A stretch of DNA of 46,994 nucleotides, from NCBI RefSeq assembly GCF_002734285.1, contig NZ_NSEA01000036.1, positions 1 to 46,994 of the forward strand, read 5' to 3'. Numbering within the stretch: the first letter of the stretch is position 1; the number at the start of each line of letters is the position of its first letter. Below, in pieces: positions 8,330 through 16,056 of the stretch. The notes below the pieces were generated by a model that saw only the letters and a list, made by a program, of their open reading frames with translations, did no database searches and was not told the origin of the DNA. Made by a program: the position numbers and the translations under genes. The stretch is from Fredinandcohnia onubensis (GTDB taxonomy: Bacteria > Bacillota > Bacilli > Bacillales > Bacillaceae_L).

Positions 8330-9172
8330 ATGAATAATCATTTAGTATTGCAGACCGATTTTGGAACGAGTGATGGGGCTGTAAGCGCAATGTATGGTGT
8401 TGCACTATCGGTTCATCCAGAGCTTCCGATATTTGACCTAACCCATGACATCTCGCCGTTTAATATTTGGGAAGGCTCTTACCGGCTTTTTCAGACTATA
8501 AAGTATTGGCCGGAGGGGACTGTATTTGTTTCTGTCGTGGATCCAGGCGTTGGTTCTGATCGTTTAAGCATCGTGGTGCAGACAGAGACGAACCAATATA
8601 TTGTGACGCCTGATAACGGAACGATTACTCATATCAAGCGGGTGTTTGGAATTAAGGAAGCGAGAATGATTGATGAAAGTAAAAACCGTTTACCTTTTTC
8701 AGGTGAATCATACACCTTTCATGGAAGAGATGTTTATGCCTATACAGGGGCTAGGCTTGCTTCTAGAGTTATCACTTATGAAGAGGTCGGGCCAACAGTT
8801 CCGGTAGAGTCCTTAGTGGAATTGCCTGTTTTGGAAGTGAAAGTTGATAATGACGCAATTATTGGGAATATTGATATCCTAGATGTCCGCTTCGGTAACC
8901 TTTGGACAAATATTGACAGAACCCTTTTTAATCAACTTGGTAATAGGTATGGTGATACCTTCGAAGTTATCATTAATCGTGAAGGAAGTAATGTATATAA
9001 AAGTACGATGAAATATGGGCGTTCCTTCGCTGACAGTGAACTTGGGGATCCACTACTCTATATAAATTCTTTAGACAAAATCGGAGTGGCTCTTAATCAG
9101 GAGTCCTTTGCTGAAAAATTTTCAATTGGTACTGGTGCAGAATGGATAATTAAAATCCGGAAAACAAACTAA
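8330..9172 (+). CDS. S-adenosyl-L-methionine hydrolase (SAM hydroxide adenosyltransferase, DUF62 family)
   Basis: A 280-residue member of the fluorinase/chlorinase-related DUF62 family, whose characterised archaeal and bacterial members split SAM with water into adenosine and methionine. The family Asp-Arg-His triad is visible as D71 and R78 in VVDPGVGSDR and H131 in FHGRD; the N-terminal TDFGTSDG and ITPDNGT-like VTPDNGT motifs also fit. The C-terminal beta-barrel domain starts near 170. The protein is cytoplasmic and single-gene, with a terminator on each side. I infer SAM turnover; no halogenation is suggested by context. Confidence 0.85.
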   Translation: MNNHLVLQTDFGTSDGAVSAMYGVALSVHPELPIFDLTHDISPFNIWEGSYRLFQTIKYWPEGTVFVSVVDPGVGSDRLSIVVQTETNQYIVTPDNGTITHIKRVFGIKEARMIDESKNRLPFSGESYTFHGRDVYAYTGARLASRVITYEEVGPTVPVESLVELPVLEVKVDNDAIIGNIDILDVRFGNLWTNIDRTLFNQLGNRYGDTFEVIINREGSNVYKSTMKYGRSFADSELGDPLLYINSLDKIGVALNQESFAEKFSIGTGAEWIIKIRKTN

Positions 9173-9204
9173 AACACCGTTCAGATAATGAACGGTGTTT
9201 TTTT
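9171..9204 (+). terminator. rho-independent terminator
   Basis: AAAACACCGTTC (9171-9182) pairs with GAACGGTGTTTT (9190-9201), followed by more T. It begins in the stop codon of the SAM hydrolase gene and could also slow transcription from the small minus-strand gene that ends at 9210. Confidence 0.88.
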
Positions 9205-9209
9205 ACGTA

Positions 9210-9377
9210 TTATGTTAAAGGCTTATTTTGCTTTAATAGGTTTGAAGCGGGAAGCGTGATGATTTTTCCTCCGATTTGTACATGGATGGAATCATTAAAT
9301 ATTGCTTTTACTATCCCTTTTAGCTGGACAGTCGAATTAACCGCGATCTCTTTTTTGGATTCATTATTGGTGGTCAT
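9210..9377 (-). CDS. small protein of unknown function (55 residues)
   Basis: This short minus-strand gene has ATG at 9377, TAA at 9210-9212 and a ribosome site GAGAGGGG 7 nt before the ATG. The product starts MTTNNESKKEIAVNSTVQLK and continues with GIVKAIFNDSIHVQIGGKII, then ends in KQNKPLT. The middle alternates hydrophobic residues as in a short beta-barrel or SH3-like strand pair; there is no membrane span. I do not recognise the family. The upstream 145 bp contain a TATAAT-like box. Its good ribosome site and clean codon pattern argue that it is real. Confidence 0.6.
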   Translation of the reverse strand: MTTNNESKKEIAVNSTVQLKGIVKAIFNDSIHVQIGGKIITLPASNLLKQNKPLT

Positions 9378-9522
9378 GGCAATTCCCCTCTCAGGTTTTT
9401 ATATTTAGAGGCTTTAAAATAAAAACATTATATCCCATAATTATGAAAACTATACGTGTAAAATTAATATTTTATCTTATTTTACCTTGAAAATTTTGTC
9501 TTGTGCAAGTTTGACGAATTGG

Positions 9523-10272
9523 TTATTCTTTCTTTTTTGGCGACCCTCGGTAAACTGCTTCTCGAAGCTCTACTGCATACTTATCAAAGTACGGCACCCC
9601 CATTTCGGTAGCAATACGTAATTCTTTTTCAATGTCATATGGAACACGAACAATTTCGATTGAAAAAGGTGCGACTTCCCTTGATTGATAGTTCCCGTGT
9701 AGTATTGCAAAGGTTGCATGTACCGTATCAAGCGGGTTACCAACACTTCCTACATTTAAAAGGGTTTGCTCTGTATTCATTGGTTCTATCAAGGCTGCAT
9801 GAATATCTCCGAAACCAATAATGTCTGGCGTCTTTTCCTCTAATGGAGTAATCCATTCAGAGTGATCAAACATTGCCCTTTTCTCCTCGTCGGAATGAAT
9901 CATGGGGACAACACGGTGGTGGACGCTTTTAGCAGAGGCATGGTACAATCGGATGTATTTCCCGCTCATATAAAAATCATAATGGAAGGGAAGGGTTCCT
10001 AAGTATGAAAGGCGTTCTTTACCAAGTTGATTTCGGTGCCATGTGATTCCGTCATCAGGATGTTCATTTTGAATAAAGTCATCCCAATTCCCTAAAAGCA
10101 CGACCTCACACACTTCTTGAATCCGGTCAACCGCGGCGGCTGAATTTGGCCCTTTTCCTACAAGGTCTCCAAGACAAATGATGGTCTTGATTTCACGAAC
10201 TTTTATATGTTCCAAGACAGCTTCAAGTGCTGTCATATTTCCGTGTATATCGGAAATGAGCGCAATGCTCAT
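9523..10272 (-). CDS. calcineurin-like metallophosphoesterase
   Basis: A 249-residue two-metal phosphoesterase. Motifs are D8-x-H10 (ISDIHGN), GDLVGKGP (D36), GNWDD (N62, where many relatives have GNHD), then FGDIHAA and NVGSVGNP near the C terminus. The Metallophos_2 layout and length resemble YfcE/diadenosine tetraphosphatase-like or phosphodiesterase proteins that cleave small phosphodiesters. The GNWD and GDIH variants are typical of a Bacillus subfamily whose substrate is unknown. ATG 10272 follows AAGGGGG with 8 nt spacing. It is transcribed divergently from the polysaccharide deacetylase gene. Confidence 0.8.
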   Translation of the reverse strand: MSIALISDIHGNMTALEAVLEHIKVREIKTIICLGDLVGKGPNSAAAVDRIQEVCEVVLLGNWDDFIQNEHPDDGITWHRNQLGKERLSYLGTLPFHYDFYMSGKYIRLYHASAKSVHHRVVPMIHSDEEKRAMFDHSEWITPLEEKTPDIIGFGDIHAALIEPMNTEQTLLNVGSVGNPLDTVHATFAILHGNYQSREVAPFSIEIVRVPYDIEKELRIATEMGVPYFDKYAVELREAVYRGSPKKKE

Positions 10273-10419
10273 GCTAAAGCCCCCTTGGTTTTAGTTATAG
10301 TAATCTAATAATAAAATAGATTGAAAATTTTGTCATTATTAAATTAGCTAAAATTGCTAAATATTCTTTCCATCTATGTTTCGTGTGTTTAGAATGAAGA
10401 AAAGGGGGAGAGCGCTGTT

Positions 10420-11307
10420 ATGGTTCAAAGGGTGATTTTATTTAGTATTATATGTTCGACTTTTTTGTTAGCTTCTTGTTCATCTAAAGAAATGAAGGAA
10501 GTTGGGGGAGTTGCATACGGGAATCACAATATTGAACAGAAAGAAGAAACGATTCCAAACGCAAGATTTTCTGTTGATCGATCCTGGAAAAATGAATACT
10601 TTCTTGAAATAAAAGGGGAATCTCCTTACTTAGAAAAAAAGACCGTAACGTCCATGCAAAAATGGCGGGAGGAGATTATTGAATTCTCAAAAACTCAAGA
10701 AAATGTGTATATCAATGGTCCTAATAAAAAACAAGTAGCTTTAACGTTTGATGATGGGCCAGATAGTACGGTGACATCAGCTGTGATTGGGGTTTTGGAT
10801 CAATATGGGGTTAAAGGGAATTTCTTCTTTTTGGGAAGTGAAGCCGAGAAGCATCCAGAGGTAGTGAAAGAAGCCTATGAAAATGGACATCTTGTTTTAA
10901 GCCATAGCTACCATCATGTTCAATTAGATCAGTTGTCCGAACCTGAAATTCGTAATGAGATGGAGCGGGCAGGAACTGCGATTGAAGAGATTATTGGTCA
11001 AGAGCCCGCATTGCTAAGAACGCCGTACGGCTCAACTAATGAATTAGTGGCAGAGGTAGCAAAAGAAAATAATGTCTCAATCATTCTTTGGTCAATTGAT
11101 TCACTTGATTGGGCTCAACGAAGTACGGATGTCATTTCCTCCAATGTACTTTCTAATATTCGTAACGGTGACATCATACTCATGCACACAGACGCCGATG
11201 AGTACGATACATATGAGGTCTTGCCAAGTATCATTGAAGAATTACAAGAGCAGGGCTATGAAATAGTGGACCTCGAAGCATTGCTTGGCCTACCAGCCTA
11301 TCAATAA
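10420..11307 (+). CDS. polysaccharide deacetylase (NodB domain) lipoprotein
   Basis: A 295-residue secreted enzyme. An N-terminal signal ends in lipobox LASC with lipid-bearing C20, so it is anchored outside the membrane. The NodB domain starts near 105: TFDDGPD (D111, D112), H162-S-Y-H-H166 for metal binding, RTPYG, a DSLDW motif and LMHT. It should remove N-acetyl groups from peptidoglycan or a related glycan, a common way to resist lysozyme or prepare wall remodelling. The start ATG follows GGGGGAGAG. Single-gene unit, ended by a bidirectional terminator shared with the LiaG-like gene on the other strand. Confidence 0.88.
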   Translation: MVQRVILFSIICSTFLLASCSSKEMKEVGGVAYGNHNIEQKEETIPNARFSVDRSWKNEYFLEIKGESPYLEKKTVTSMQKWREEIIEFSKTQENVYINGPNKKQVALTFDDGPDSTVTSAVIGVLDQYGVKGNFFFLGSEAEKHPEVVKEAYENGHLVLSHSYHHVQLDQLSEPEIRNEMERAGTAIEEIIGQEPALLRTPYGSTNELVAEVAKENNVSIILWSIDSLDWAQRSTDVISSNVLSNIRNGDIILMHTDADEYDTYEVLPSIIEELQEQGYEIVDLEALLGLPAYQ

Positions 11308-11360
11308 AAAAAAGAATCGTAGGCATCATTATAAATGAAACCTACGATTCTTTTTATTTT
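11306..11360. terminator. bidirectional terminator
   Basis: AGAATCGTAGG (11313-11323) pairs with CCTACGATTCT (11341-11351), flanked by an A run on the left and a T run on the right. It serves the deacetylase gene on the plus strand and the LiaG-like gene on the minus strand. Confidence 0.88.
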
Positions 11361-11361
11361 A

Positions 11362-12213
11362 TTATCTGATGTCTACTTTTCCGCTATTCACTTCAATATT
11401 CACATCATAGGTACCTGCACCATGTTTACCTTCAATGCTGCCTTTATTTCTTGTGGAGTCATCAAGGGAAAAATCATTCGTAATATATCCGCTATTTGCT
11501 TTACCGTATAATGTAAAATCAGCATCATTAGGTAAGTCAAGGTCAAGTAAGCCAGAGCGAACATCTGCCTCAATGGAATCAGTTAGTTTCGAAATGGTTG
11601 CTTTTAATCGTCCAGAGCGCACTTCAGCTTCAAGTTTTCCCTCATACTCATCAATGGTTACATTCCCAGAACGAACATCAATTTCACCACTTTTTGTAGT
11701 AAGCTTCTCAATTCTAGAATTTCCCGAAGCTACATTGTGTGTAAAATGTTCAACAGAAAGGTTTTCCAAACGTAAATTTCCAGAATGAACATCGGCTGAG
11801 AGTTCATTCATTTTCATAGGTTTCCCATCAAATTCTAAATGGCCAGAGCCGACCCTAAGCGAAAGTTCTTTGTCGAAATCTTCCGGGATATAGACGGTAA
11901 GTTTCGTATTGTCAAAGAAAGGGAACCCGCTCCAGTTGAAGAACCCACGTTCATATGTGACTTCTATTGAGTCACCGCTTTTTGAAACATGAACTTCACC
12001 TTTCCCTTTTAACTCGGCTTTTACGTCATCACGATTTTCAGGGATAACGGTCGTGCTAATTGATGTTATATCGATTTTGATTTCATCAATTCTTTCCGTA
12101 ACATTAGCTGAGTCTCCAGAATTCCCAAAAGGAAGCCCCGGGATTCGGTAGAGGTTTGTCATTACGAGATAAACCCCAATAAGAATGAAAAATATAATTA
12201 AGATTTTCTTCAT
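11362..12213 (-). CDS. LiaG-like DUF4097 beta-helix protein
   Basis: A 283-residue protein with one N-terminal membrane anchor (about 4-20, ILIIFFILIGVYLVM) and an extracytoplasmic region that repeats the motif V-x-SG about every 18-22 residues (VGSG, VHSG, VASG, VRSG three times, NSG, VNSG). This is the DUF4097 right-handed beta-helix seen in B. subtilis LiaG, a membrane protein encoded with the LiaRS cell-envelope stress system. No liaR, liaS or liaF homologue is next to it here, so its role in envelope stress is only inferred. The ribosome site before ATG 12213 is weak (AGGCAGG). Confidence 0.75.
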   Translation of the reverse strand: MKKILIIFFILIGVYLVMTNLYRIPGLPFGNSGDSANVTERIDEIKIDITSISTTVIPENRDDVKAELKGKGEVHVSKSGDSIEVTYERGFFNWSGFPFFDNTKLTVYIPEDFDKELSLRVGSGHLEFDGKPMKMNELSADVHSGNLRLENLSVEHFTHNVASGNSRIEKLTTKSGEIDVRSGNVTIDEYEGKLEAEVRSGRLKATISKLTDSIEADVRSGLLDLDLPNDADFTLYGKANSGYITNDFSLDDSTRNKGSIEGKHGAGTYDVNIEVNSGKVDIR

Positions 12214-12317
12214 TTTTCTAACCTGCCTTTATCATTTATTCTATCCTTATCATAAAAGAGGAATAAAAATTAAGTAACGCACCACCGATATATTTCCAAA
12301 TAGGACCTGAGGCGTAT

Positions 12318-12356
12318 TAAAAGAAAAAAGCAGATTGCTTTCATACAATCTGCTCT
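12318..12356 (-). terminator. terminator of the catR gene
   Basis: On the minus strand AGCAGATTG (from 12354) pairs with CAATCTGCT (to 12329), followed by TTTTTTC and more T. It lies just after the catR stop. Confidence 0.85.
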
Positions 12357-12367
12357 ACGTTGGTGAT

Positions 12368-12685
12368 TTACGATTCTATTTTAACCCAGTCCTGCGACCA
12401 TTTTTGAATTTCATCCATCAAAGGTTTTAAGGCCAGCCCTTTTTCGGTTAACGAATATTCAATGCGTACAGGGGTTTCTGGGTACACATGCCTTTTTACA
12501 ATACCTTGATTCTCCAGATCTTTGAGTCTTTCTGAAAGAACTCTTCCACTAATTCCAATCGATGATTCAATTGTACAGAAACGCTGTGGACCTGAAAGAA
12601 GTTGATAAATAACGAGTCCTGTCCAGCGTTGGCCAAGTAAACTCATAGCTTTTTCAAATTTAGGACAAATTACATTTGAATCCAT
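12368..12685 (-). CDS. catR: HxlR/MarR-type redox regulator, CatR/YodB-like
   Basis: A 105-residue HxlR-family winged-helix repressor. It keeps the N-terminal sensor cysteine (C7 in NVICPKFEKA) found in B. subtilis YodB and CatR, which are inactivated by quinones, diamide and similar electrophiles through thiol oxidation or alkylation. The helix-turn-helix is about 35-60 (SGRVLSERLKDLENQGIV), with the wing at VRIEYSLTEKG. It is transcribed away from catE across a 135-bp region that contains two CTTAC/GTAAG palindromes, one lying between the promoter elements of both genes. The context makes autoregulation and control of catE likely. The symbol rests on sequence memory and the neighbour, not on a search. 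Confidence 0.82.
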   Translation of the reverse strand: MDSNVICPKFEKAMSLLGQRWTGLVIYQLLSGPQRFCTIESSIGISGRVLSERLKDLENQGIVKRHVYPETPVRIEYSLTEKGLALKPLMDEIQKWSQDWVKIES

Positions 12686-12721
12686 ATTTCCTTCACCCCT
12701 ATACCTCTATTATAGCGCATT

Positions 12722-12741
12722 GTAAGAAATTATAAACTTAC
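12722..12741. promoter_or_regulatory. predicted CatR operator, upstream copy
   Basis: GTAAG (12722-12726), 10 bp, CTTAC (12737-12741). It abuts the catE -35 and lies upstream of a minus-strand TATAAT (12714-12709) for catR, so one bound dimer could repress both genes. Confidence 0.55.
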
Positions 12742-12770
12742 TTGACATAATCTAATTACGAAAATATAAT
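12742..12770 (+). promoter_or_regulatory. consensus sigma-A promoter of catE
   Basis: TTGACA (12742-12747), exactly 17 bp, TATAAT (12765-12770). Both hexamers are perfect, which suits a gene that is held off by a repressor and induced strongly. Confidence 0.88.
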
Positions 12771-12771
12771 T

Positions 12772-12788
12772 ACTTACATAAAGTAAGT
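12772..12788. promoter_or_regulatory. predicted CatR operator at the catE transcription start
   Basis: ACTTAC-ATAAA-GTAAGT is a perfect 6-bp-arm palindrome directly after the -10 box, where a bound repressor would block initiation. It shares the CTTAC half-site with the upstream copy. Confidence 0.6.
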
Positions 12789-12820
12789 TAATAAACACGA
12801 AACTTAGGAGGCATAAAAAT

Positions 12821-13672
12821 ATGAAATATCAACGCCCACCATATACATTTGTAGAACTTGTAGAATTAAAGGTAACCGACTTACAGCGTTCTTTAACGTT
12901 TTATCAAAATATAATTGGATTCAAGGTATTAGAGCAATCTGAGAGAAAAGCGCTTTTAACTGCAGACGGTAAAACAGCATTGTTATCAATTGAACAGCCT
13001 GAAAACATAACGCCTAAGGAGCCACGCCGTACAGGACTTTACCATTTTGCATTGCTTTTACCATCCCGTGCAGAGCTTGGAAAAGTACTTTATCATTTAG
13101 TTCAAAATAATATACCAATTGGTGCGTCTGATCACGCAGTAAGCGAAGCCCTCTACTTAGATGATCCAGATGGAAATGGAATTGAAATTTATGCAGACCG
13201 TCCCGACACAGAATGGGAATGGTCAAATGGTGAAGTGAAAATGGTGACAGAACCTCTTGACGGGCAAGGTGTGCTTGCTGCTGCTAATGGAGAAAAATGG
13301 ACTGGACTACCAGAAGGAACGGTCATGGGCCATATTCATATGCATGTATCTGAACTAGCAAGAACAGAGGAATACTATACCAAAGGCCTTGGTTTTGATG
13401 TTGTAACTCGTTATGGAGGCATGGCATTATTTATCTCAACAGGCGGATATCATCACCATATTGGTCTCAATACATGGAATGGTGTTGGGGCACCTGCACC
13501 ATCTGAAAATAGTGCTGGGATTAAGAGGTTTACGCTAGTATTACCAACTGAAAGTGCATTACAAACAACCATTGAAAACCTAAAGAAAATTGGCGCATAT
13601 GTTCAAGAAGAAGATGGAGTCATGATAACAAAAGACCCTTCTGACAATAAAATAAAACTTGTTGTGGCATAG
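12821..13672 (+). CDS. catE: catechol-2,3-dioxygenase, VOC superfamily
   Basis: A 283-residue extradiol dioxygenase with two vicinal-oxygen-chelate halves (about 10-128 and 168-283). It matches B. subtilis CatE in length and sequence, including the N-terminal LKVTDLQRSLTFYQN, DPDGNGIEIYADRP and the metal-binding GHIHMHV stretch. It opens the ring of catechols that form quinones and so detoxifies them. In B. subtilis the gene follows catD (a DoxX-type membrane protein); catD is missing here. Start ATG after TTAGGAGG. Expression should be induced by quinones through the divergent CatR-like regulator. Confidence 0.9.
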   Translation: MKYQRPPYTFVELVELKVTDLQRSLTFYQNIIGFKVLEQSERKALLTADGKTALLSIEQPENITPKEPRRTGLYHFALLLPSRAELGKVLYHLVQNNIPIGASDHAVSEALYLDDPDGNGIEIYADRPDTEWEWSNGEVKMVTEPLDGQGVLAAANGEKWTGLPEGTVMGHIHMHVSELARTEEYYTKGLGFDVVTRYGGMALFISTGGYHHHIGLNTWNGVGAPAPSENSAGIKRFTLVLPTESALQTTIENLKKIGAYVQEEDGVMITKDPSDNKIKLVVA

Positions 13673-13686
13673 GTGACAATGGATAA

Positions 13687-13716
13687 AGTAGCTATCTTCG
13701 GGTAGCTGCTTTTTTA
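13687..13716 (+). terminator. terminator of catE with a UUCG tetraloop
   Basis: AGTAGCTATC (13687-13696), loop TTCG, GGTAGCTGCT (13701-13710), then TTTTTT. Two G-U pairs occur in the 10-bp stem. Confidence 0.85.
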
Positions 13717-13776
13717 TTAGTAGGAATAAGTTACACCTAAACAACTACTAGGTTGCTAGTTTTGTAGGAATGAATA

Positions 13777-13785
13777 TGATATAAT
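13777..13785 (+). promoter_or_regulatory. extended -10 promoter for the Gre-like gene
   Basis: TGATATAAT (TG at 13777-13778, TATAAT at 13780-13785) is an extended -10 element; no good -35 sits at the normal distance. The predicted start point is near 13792, about 130 nt before the gene. Confidence 0.5.
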
Positions 13786-13799
13786 TGGAAATGTATGGT

Positions 13800-13835
13800 A
13801 GGCCTTTCTGTGTTTAAGGAAGGCCTCTATTTTTA
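13800..13835 (+). terminator. promoter-proximal hairpin, possible attenuator
   Basis: AGGCCTTTC (13800-13808) pairs with GGAAGGCCT (13818-13826, one G-T pair) and is followed by CTATTTTTAT. It lies between the extended -10 and the Gre-like gene, so it could stop transcription early in that gene's leader. Confidence 0.5.
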
Positions 13836-13920
13836 TATGCAAAAAAGGAAGGGGAAATAAAATTGAAGGTGGAAATGAAATTTTGCAGAGTATTTGATCC
13901 TAGCAAGGAGGATATCTACT

Positions 13921-14340
13921 ATGAGCCATAAGGATTATTTTAACGATCAGCTCCAGTATATCGATCAACATTTGCAGGAATTAAACAATCTCTATTCTTC
14001 CTCCACACCACTTAGGGAAAGGAATCGGACTTTCTTTAGTTCATATGTCAGTGAACTTAAAAGCTATGTAGAAAATGGTGCAGTTGAACCCATACCTAAG
14101 GTTTTTATTGGAACAAAGGTAACGGTTATGTTTGATGGGGAAGACGATACAGAGGATTATTATATATGTTTACCGAAACAATCTGACCCGGATGCCGGAT
14201 GTATCTCATTTTTATCGCCGGTTGGAAGACAATTGTTATTGTGTAAAGTAAGCGACAAAGTATTGCTGAGTACACCAGCGGGAGGCCTTCCTGTCAAGAT
14301 TCAAGATATCGCATTTGCAGGAAACTTAATTTTGCAGTAA
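13921..14340 (+). CDS. GreA/GreB-family transcription factor with shortened N-terminal domain
   Basis: A 139-residue protein whose C-terminal half (about 58-130) matches the Gre C-terminal FKBP-like domain: IGTKVTVMFDGED, then SFLSPVGRQLL (96-106) and STPAGGLPVKIQDI. The N-terminal part (about 1-55) is helical and shorter than the 80-residue coiled coil of GreA; acidic residues at a coiled-coil tip are not evident. Gre C-terminal domains bind the RNA polymerase secondary channel rim, so it should touch RNA polymerase, perhaps without cleavage-factor activity. I used ATG 13921, 9 nt after AAGGAGG; an upstream ATG at 13894 has no ribosome site. Confidence 0.75.
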   Translation: MSHKDYFNDQLQYIDQHLQELNNLYSSSTPLRERNRTFFSSYVSELKSYVENGAVEPIPKVFIGTKVTVMFDGEDDTEDYYICLPKQSDPDAGCISFLSPVGRQLLLCKVSDKVLLSTPAGGLPVKIQDIAFAGNLILQ

Positions 14341-14369
14341 TAGTGCTGAGAATTTAATTAAGCGCTTAC

Positions 14370-14413
14370 AATCCACTTCTTTTAATGTACGTATAAAAGG
14401 AAGTGGATTTTTG
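14370..14413 (+). terminator. terminator of the Gre-like gene
   Basis: AATCCACTTC (14370-14379) pairs with GAAGTGGATT (14400-14409), followed by TTTT. The inner TTTTA/TAAAA lengthens the stem. Confidence 0.8.
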
Positions 14414-14414
14414 C

Positions 14415-14443
14415 TTGTTAAATCGTGAATAATTCGTTAAAAT
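14415..14443 (+). promoter_or_regulatory. sigma-A promoter of tyrS
   Basis: TTGTTA (14415-14420), 17 bp, TAAAAT (14438-14443). The start point should fall near 14450, just before T-box stem I. Confidence 0.7.
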
Positions 14444-14461
14444 AGCCTTTATATTGAATAG

Positions 14462-14701
14462 AAAAGTGATGATAGGAATCAGTAGCAGCTTATCTCCCTG
14501 TAGCAGAGAGCCGGTGGTTGGTGAAAACCGGAACAAAGATAAATGTGAATTACCTCCTTGAGCTTTCTTTGTGAACTCACTTTTAGTGAAAATTAGCAAA
14601 GAACGGACGAGCCGTTATTCGAATGAAGCGGAAGATATATATCTTCAATCAAGGGTGGTACCACGTGCAACCACGTCCCTTTTTTAGGGGCGTGGTTTTT
14701 T
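14462..14701 (+). ncRNA. T-box leader controlling tyrosyl-tRNA synthetase
   Basis: The T-box sequence AGGGTGGTACCACG (14652-14665) and a strong terminator (ACCACGTCCC 14670-14679 with GGGGCGTGGT 14687-14696, then T6) are plain. The bulge TGGT would pair with the ACCA end of an uncharged tRNA carrying discriminator A, as tRNA-Tyr does. Stem I closes with AAAAGTGA (14462-14469) and TCACTTTT (14577-14584). The only tyrosine codon suitably placed on the 3-prime side of the specifier loop is TAC at 14551-14553. When tRNA-Tyr is uncharged the antiterminator forms and tyrS is read through. Confidence 0.93.
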
Positions 14702-14736
14702 GTGTTTTCTACTATAACAAACAGGAGGCAAACCAA

Positions 14737-15981
14737 ATGGAAAACTTTATCGAACAGTTAACAGACGAACAAAAAATAGAACTGGAAAGACAATTTGCTA
14801 TTTACACAAATGGGGTACAAGAGGTTGTCCCGGCACATGAATTAAAACAAAAAATTGCAAAGTCCATTGTGACCAACCAACCATTAAAAGTGAAGCTCGG
14901 GCTTGATCCATCTGCGCCAGATGTTCACTTAGGACACACAGTGGTGTTAAATAAATTAAAACAATTTCAGGAAAATGGTCATGTGGTCCAGCTATTAATT
15001 GGAGACTTTACAGGAAAGATTGGGGACCCAACTGGAAAATCGGTTGCCCGAAAGCAGTTGACCGATGAAGAAGTTAAACATAATGCGAAAACATACTTTG
15101 AGCAATTTGGAAAAGTATTAGACACGGAGAAGGTTGAGCTTCATTATAATTCCAAATGGCTATCTACATTAAATTTTGAGGATATTATCAACTTAGCGGC
15201 TAGTATCACGGTTGCTCGTTTGCTTGAAAGAAATGATTTCTCTGAGCGTTTAGAGACTGGAAAGCCGATTTCTCTTCATGAATTTTTCTACCCACTTATG
15301 CAGGGCTATGACTCAGTTGAGCTTGAGAGTGACATAGAACTAGGTGGAAATGACCAGCATTTCAATGTGTTAATGGGAAGACATTTACAAGAGCATTTTG
15401 GTAAAGAGAAGCAGGTCGTGATCCTTCTTCCACTATTGGAAGGACTTGATGGCGTTGAAAAAATGTCTAAGTCAAAAGGAAATTACATTGGTGTGGATGA
15501 GGCACCTAATGATATGTATGGCAAAACAATGTCTATTCAGGATGAAATGATGGCCAAATACTTTGATTTAGTGACAGACCTTTCTTTAGAAGAAAAGAAT
15601 GAAATCAAGGTTAAAATCGAAAACGGCACGTTACACCCACGTGATGCAAAAATGCTTCTTGGAAGAACAATCGTGAGAATGTATCATGGTGAGGAGGCTG
15701 CTCAGCAGGCGGAAGAACATTTTAAAACAGTCTTCCAAAAGGGTGTCATACCAGAAGACATTCCAGAAGTAACTTGGTCAGGAGAAAACAACATCTCAAT
15801 TATTGATTTACTTGTTCAATTGGACTTACAAAAGTCCAAGGGAGAAGCCCGGAAAATGATCCAAAATGGTGGCGTCAAACTAAATGGCGAAAAAGTTGAA
15901 GATATTCATATAGAGCTTGAAGTAACAAACGACATGATCGTTCAAGTTGGAAAACGTAAGTTTGTAAAAATTAAAAAGTAA
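14737..15981 (+). CDS. tyrS: tyrosine--tRNA ligase
   Basis: A 414-residue class I aminoacyl-tRNA synthetase that charges tRNA-Tyr. HIGH-type motif HLGH is in APDVHLGHT, and KMSKS is intact. A C-terminal S4 RNA-binding domain (about 345-414) ends with [11 protein letters not shown] and a basic tail. The sequence style ([29 protein letters not shown]) is that of the second Bacillus enzyme, TyrZ, not the classic TyrS; databases often name both tyrS. The ATG at 14737 follows AGGAGG by 8 nt; the frame stays open further upstream, but that part is T-box leader. Expression depends on the T-box. Confidence 0.93.
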   Translation: MENFIEQLTDEQKIELERQFAIYTNGVQEVVPAHELKQKIAKSIVTNQPLKVKLGLDPSAPDVHLGHTVVLNKLKQFQENGHVVQLLIGDFTGKIGDPTGKSVARKQLTDEEVKHNAKTYFEQFGKVLDTEKVELHYNSKWLSTLNFEDIINLAASITVARLLERNDFSERLETGKPISLHEFFYPLMQGYDSVELESDIELGGNDQHFNVLMGRHLQEHFGKEKQVVILLPLLEGLDGVEKMSKSKGNYIGVDEAPNDMYGKTMSIQDEMMAKYFDLVTDLSLEEKNEIKVKIENGTLHPRDAKMLLGRTIVRMYHGEEAAQQAEEHFKTVFQKGVIPEDIPEVTWSGENNISIIDLLVQLDLQKSKGEARKMIQNGGVKLNGEKVEDIHIELEVTNDMIVQVGKRKFVKIKK

Positions 15982-15986
15982 TAAAC

Positions 15987-16021
15987 ACGGGGCGACAATC
16001 CATTGTCAGCCCCGTTTTTTT
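15987..16021 (+). terminator. terminator of tyrS
   Basis: ACGGGGC-GACAAT pairs with ATTGTC-A-GCCCCGT and is followed by seven T. A second hairpin (AGCGCC/GGCGCT, about 16025-16048) with a T-rich tail follows on the plus strand. Confidence 0.88.
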
Positions 16022-16056
16022 CAAGAGCGCCAAGTTAAGTCAGGGCGCTTCTCTTT

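Noticed and set aside
14623-14736. N-terminal extension of the tyrosyl-tRNA synthetase frame
   Set aside because: This part is the T-box antiterminator and terminator; the ribosome site AGGAGG and homology place the start at 14737.
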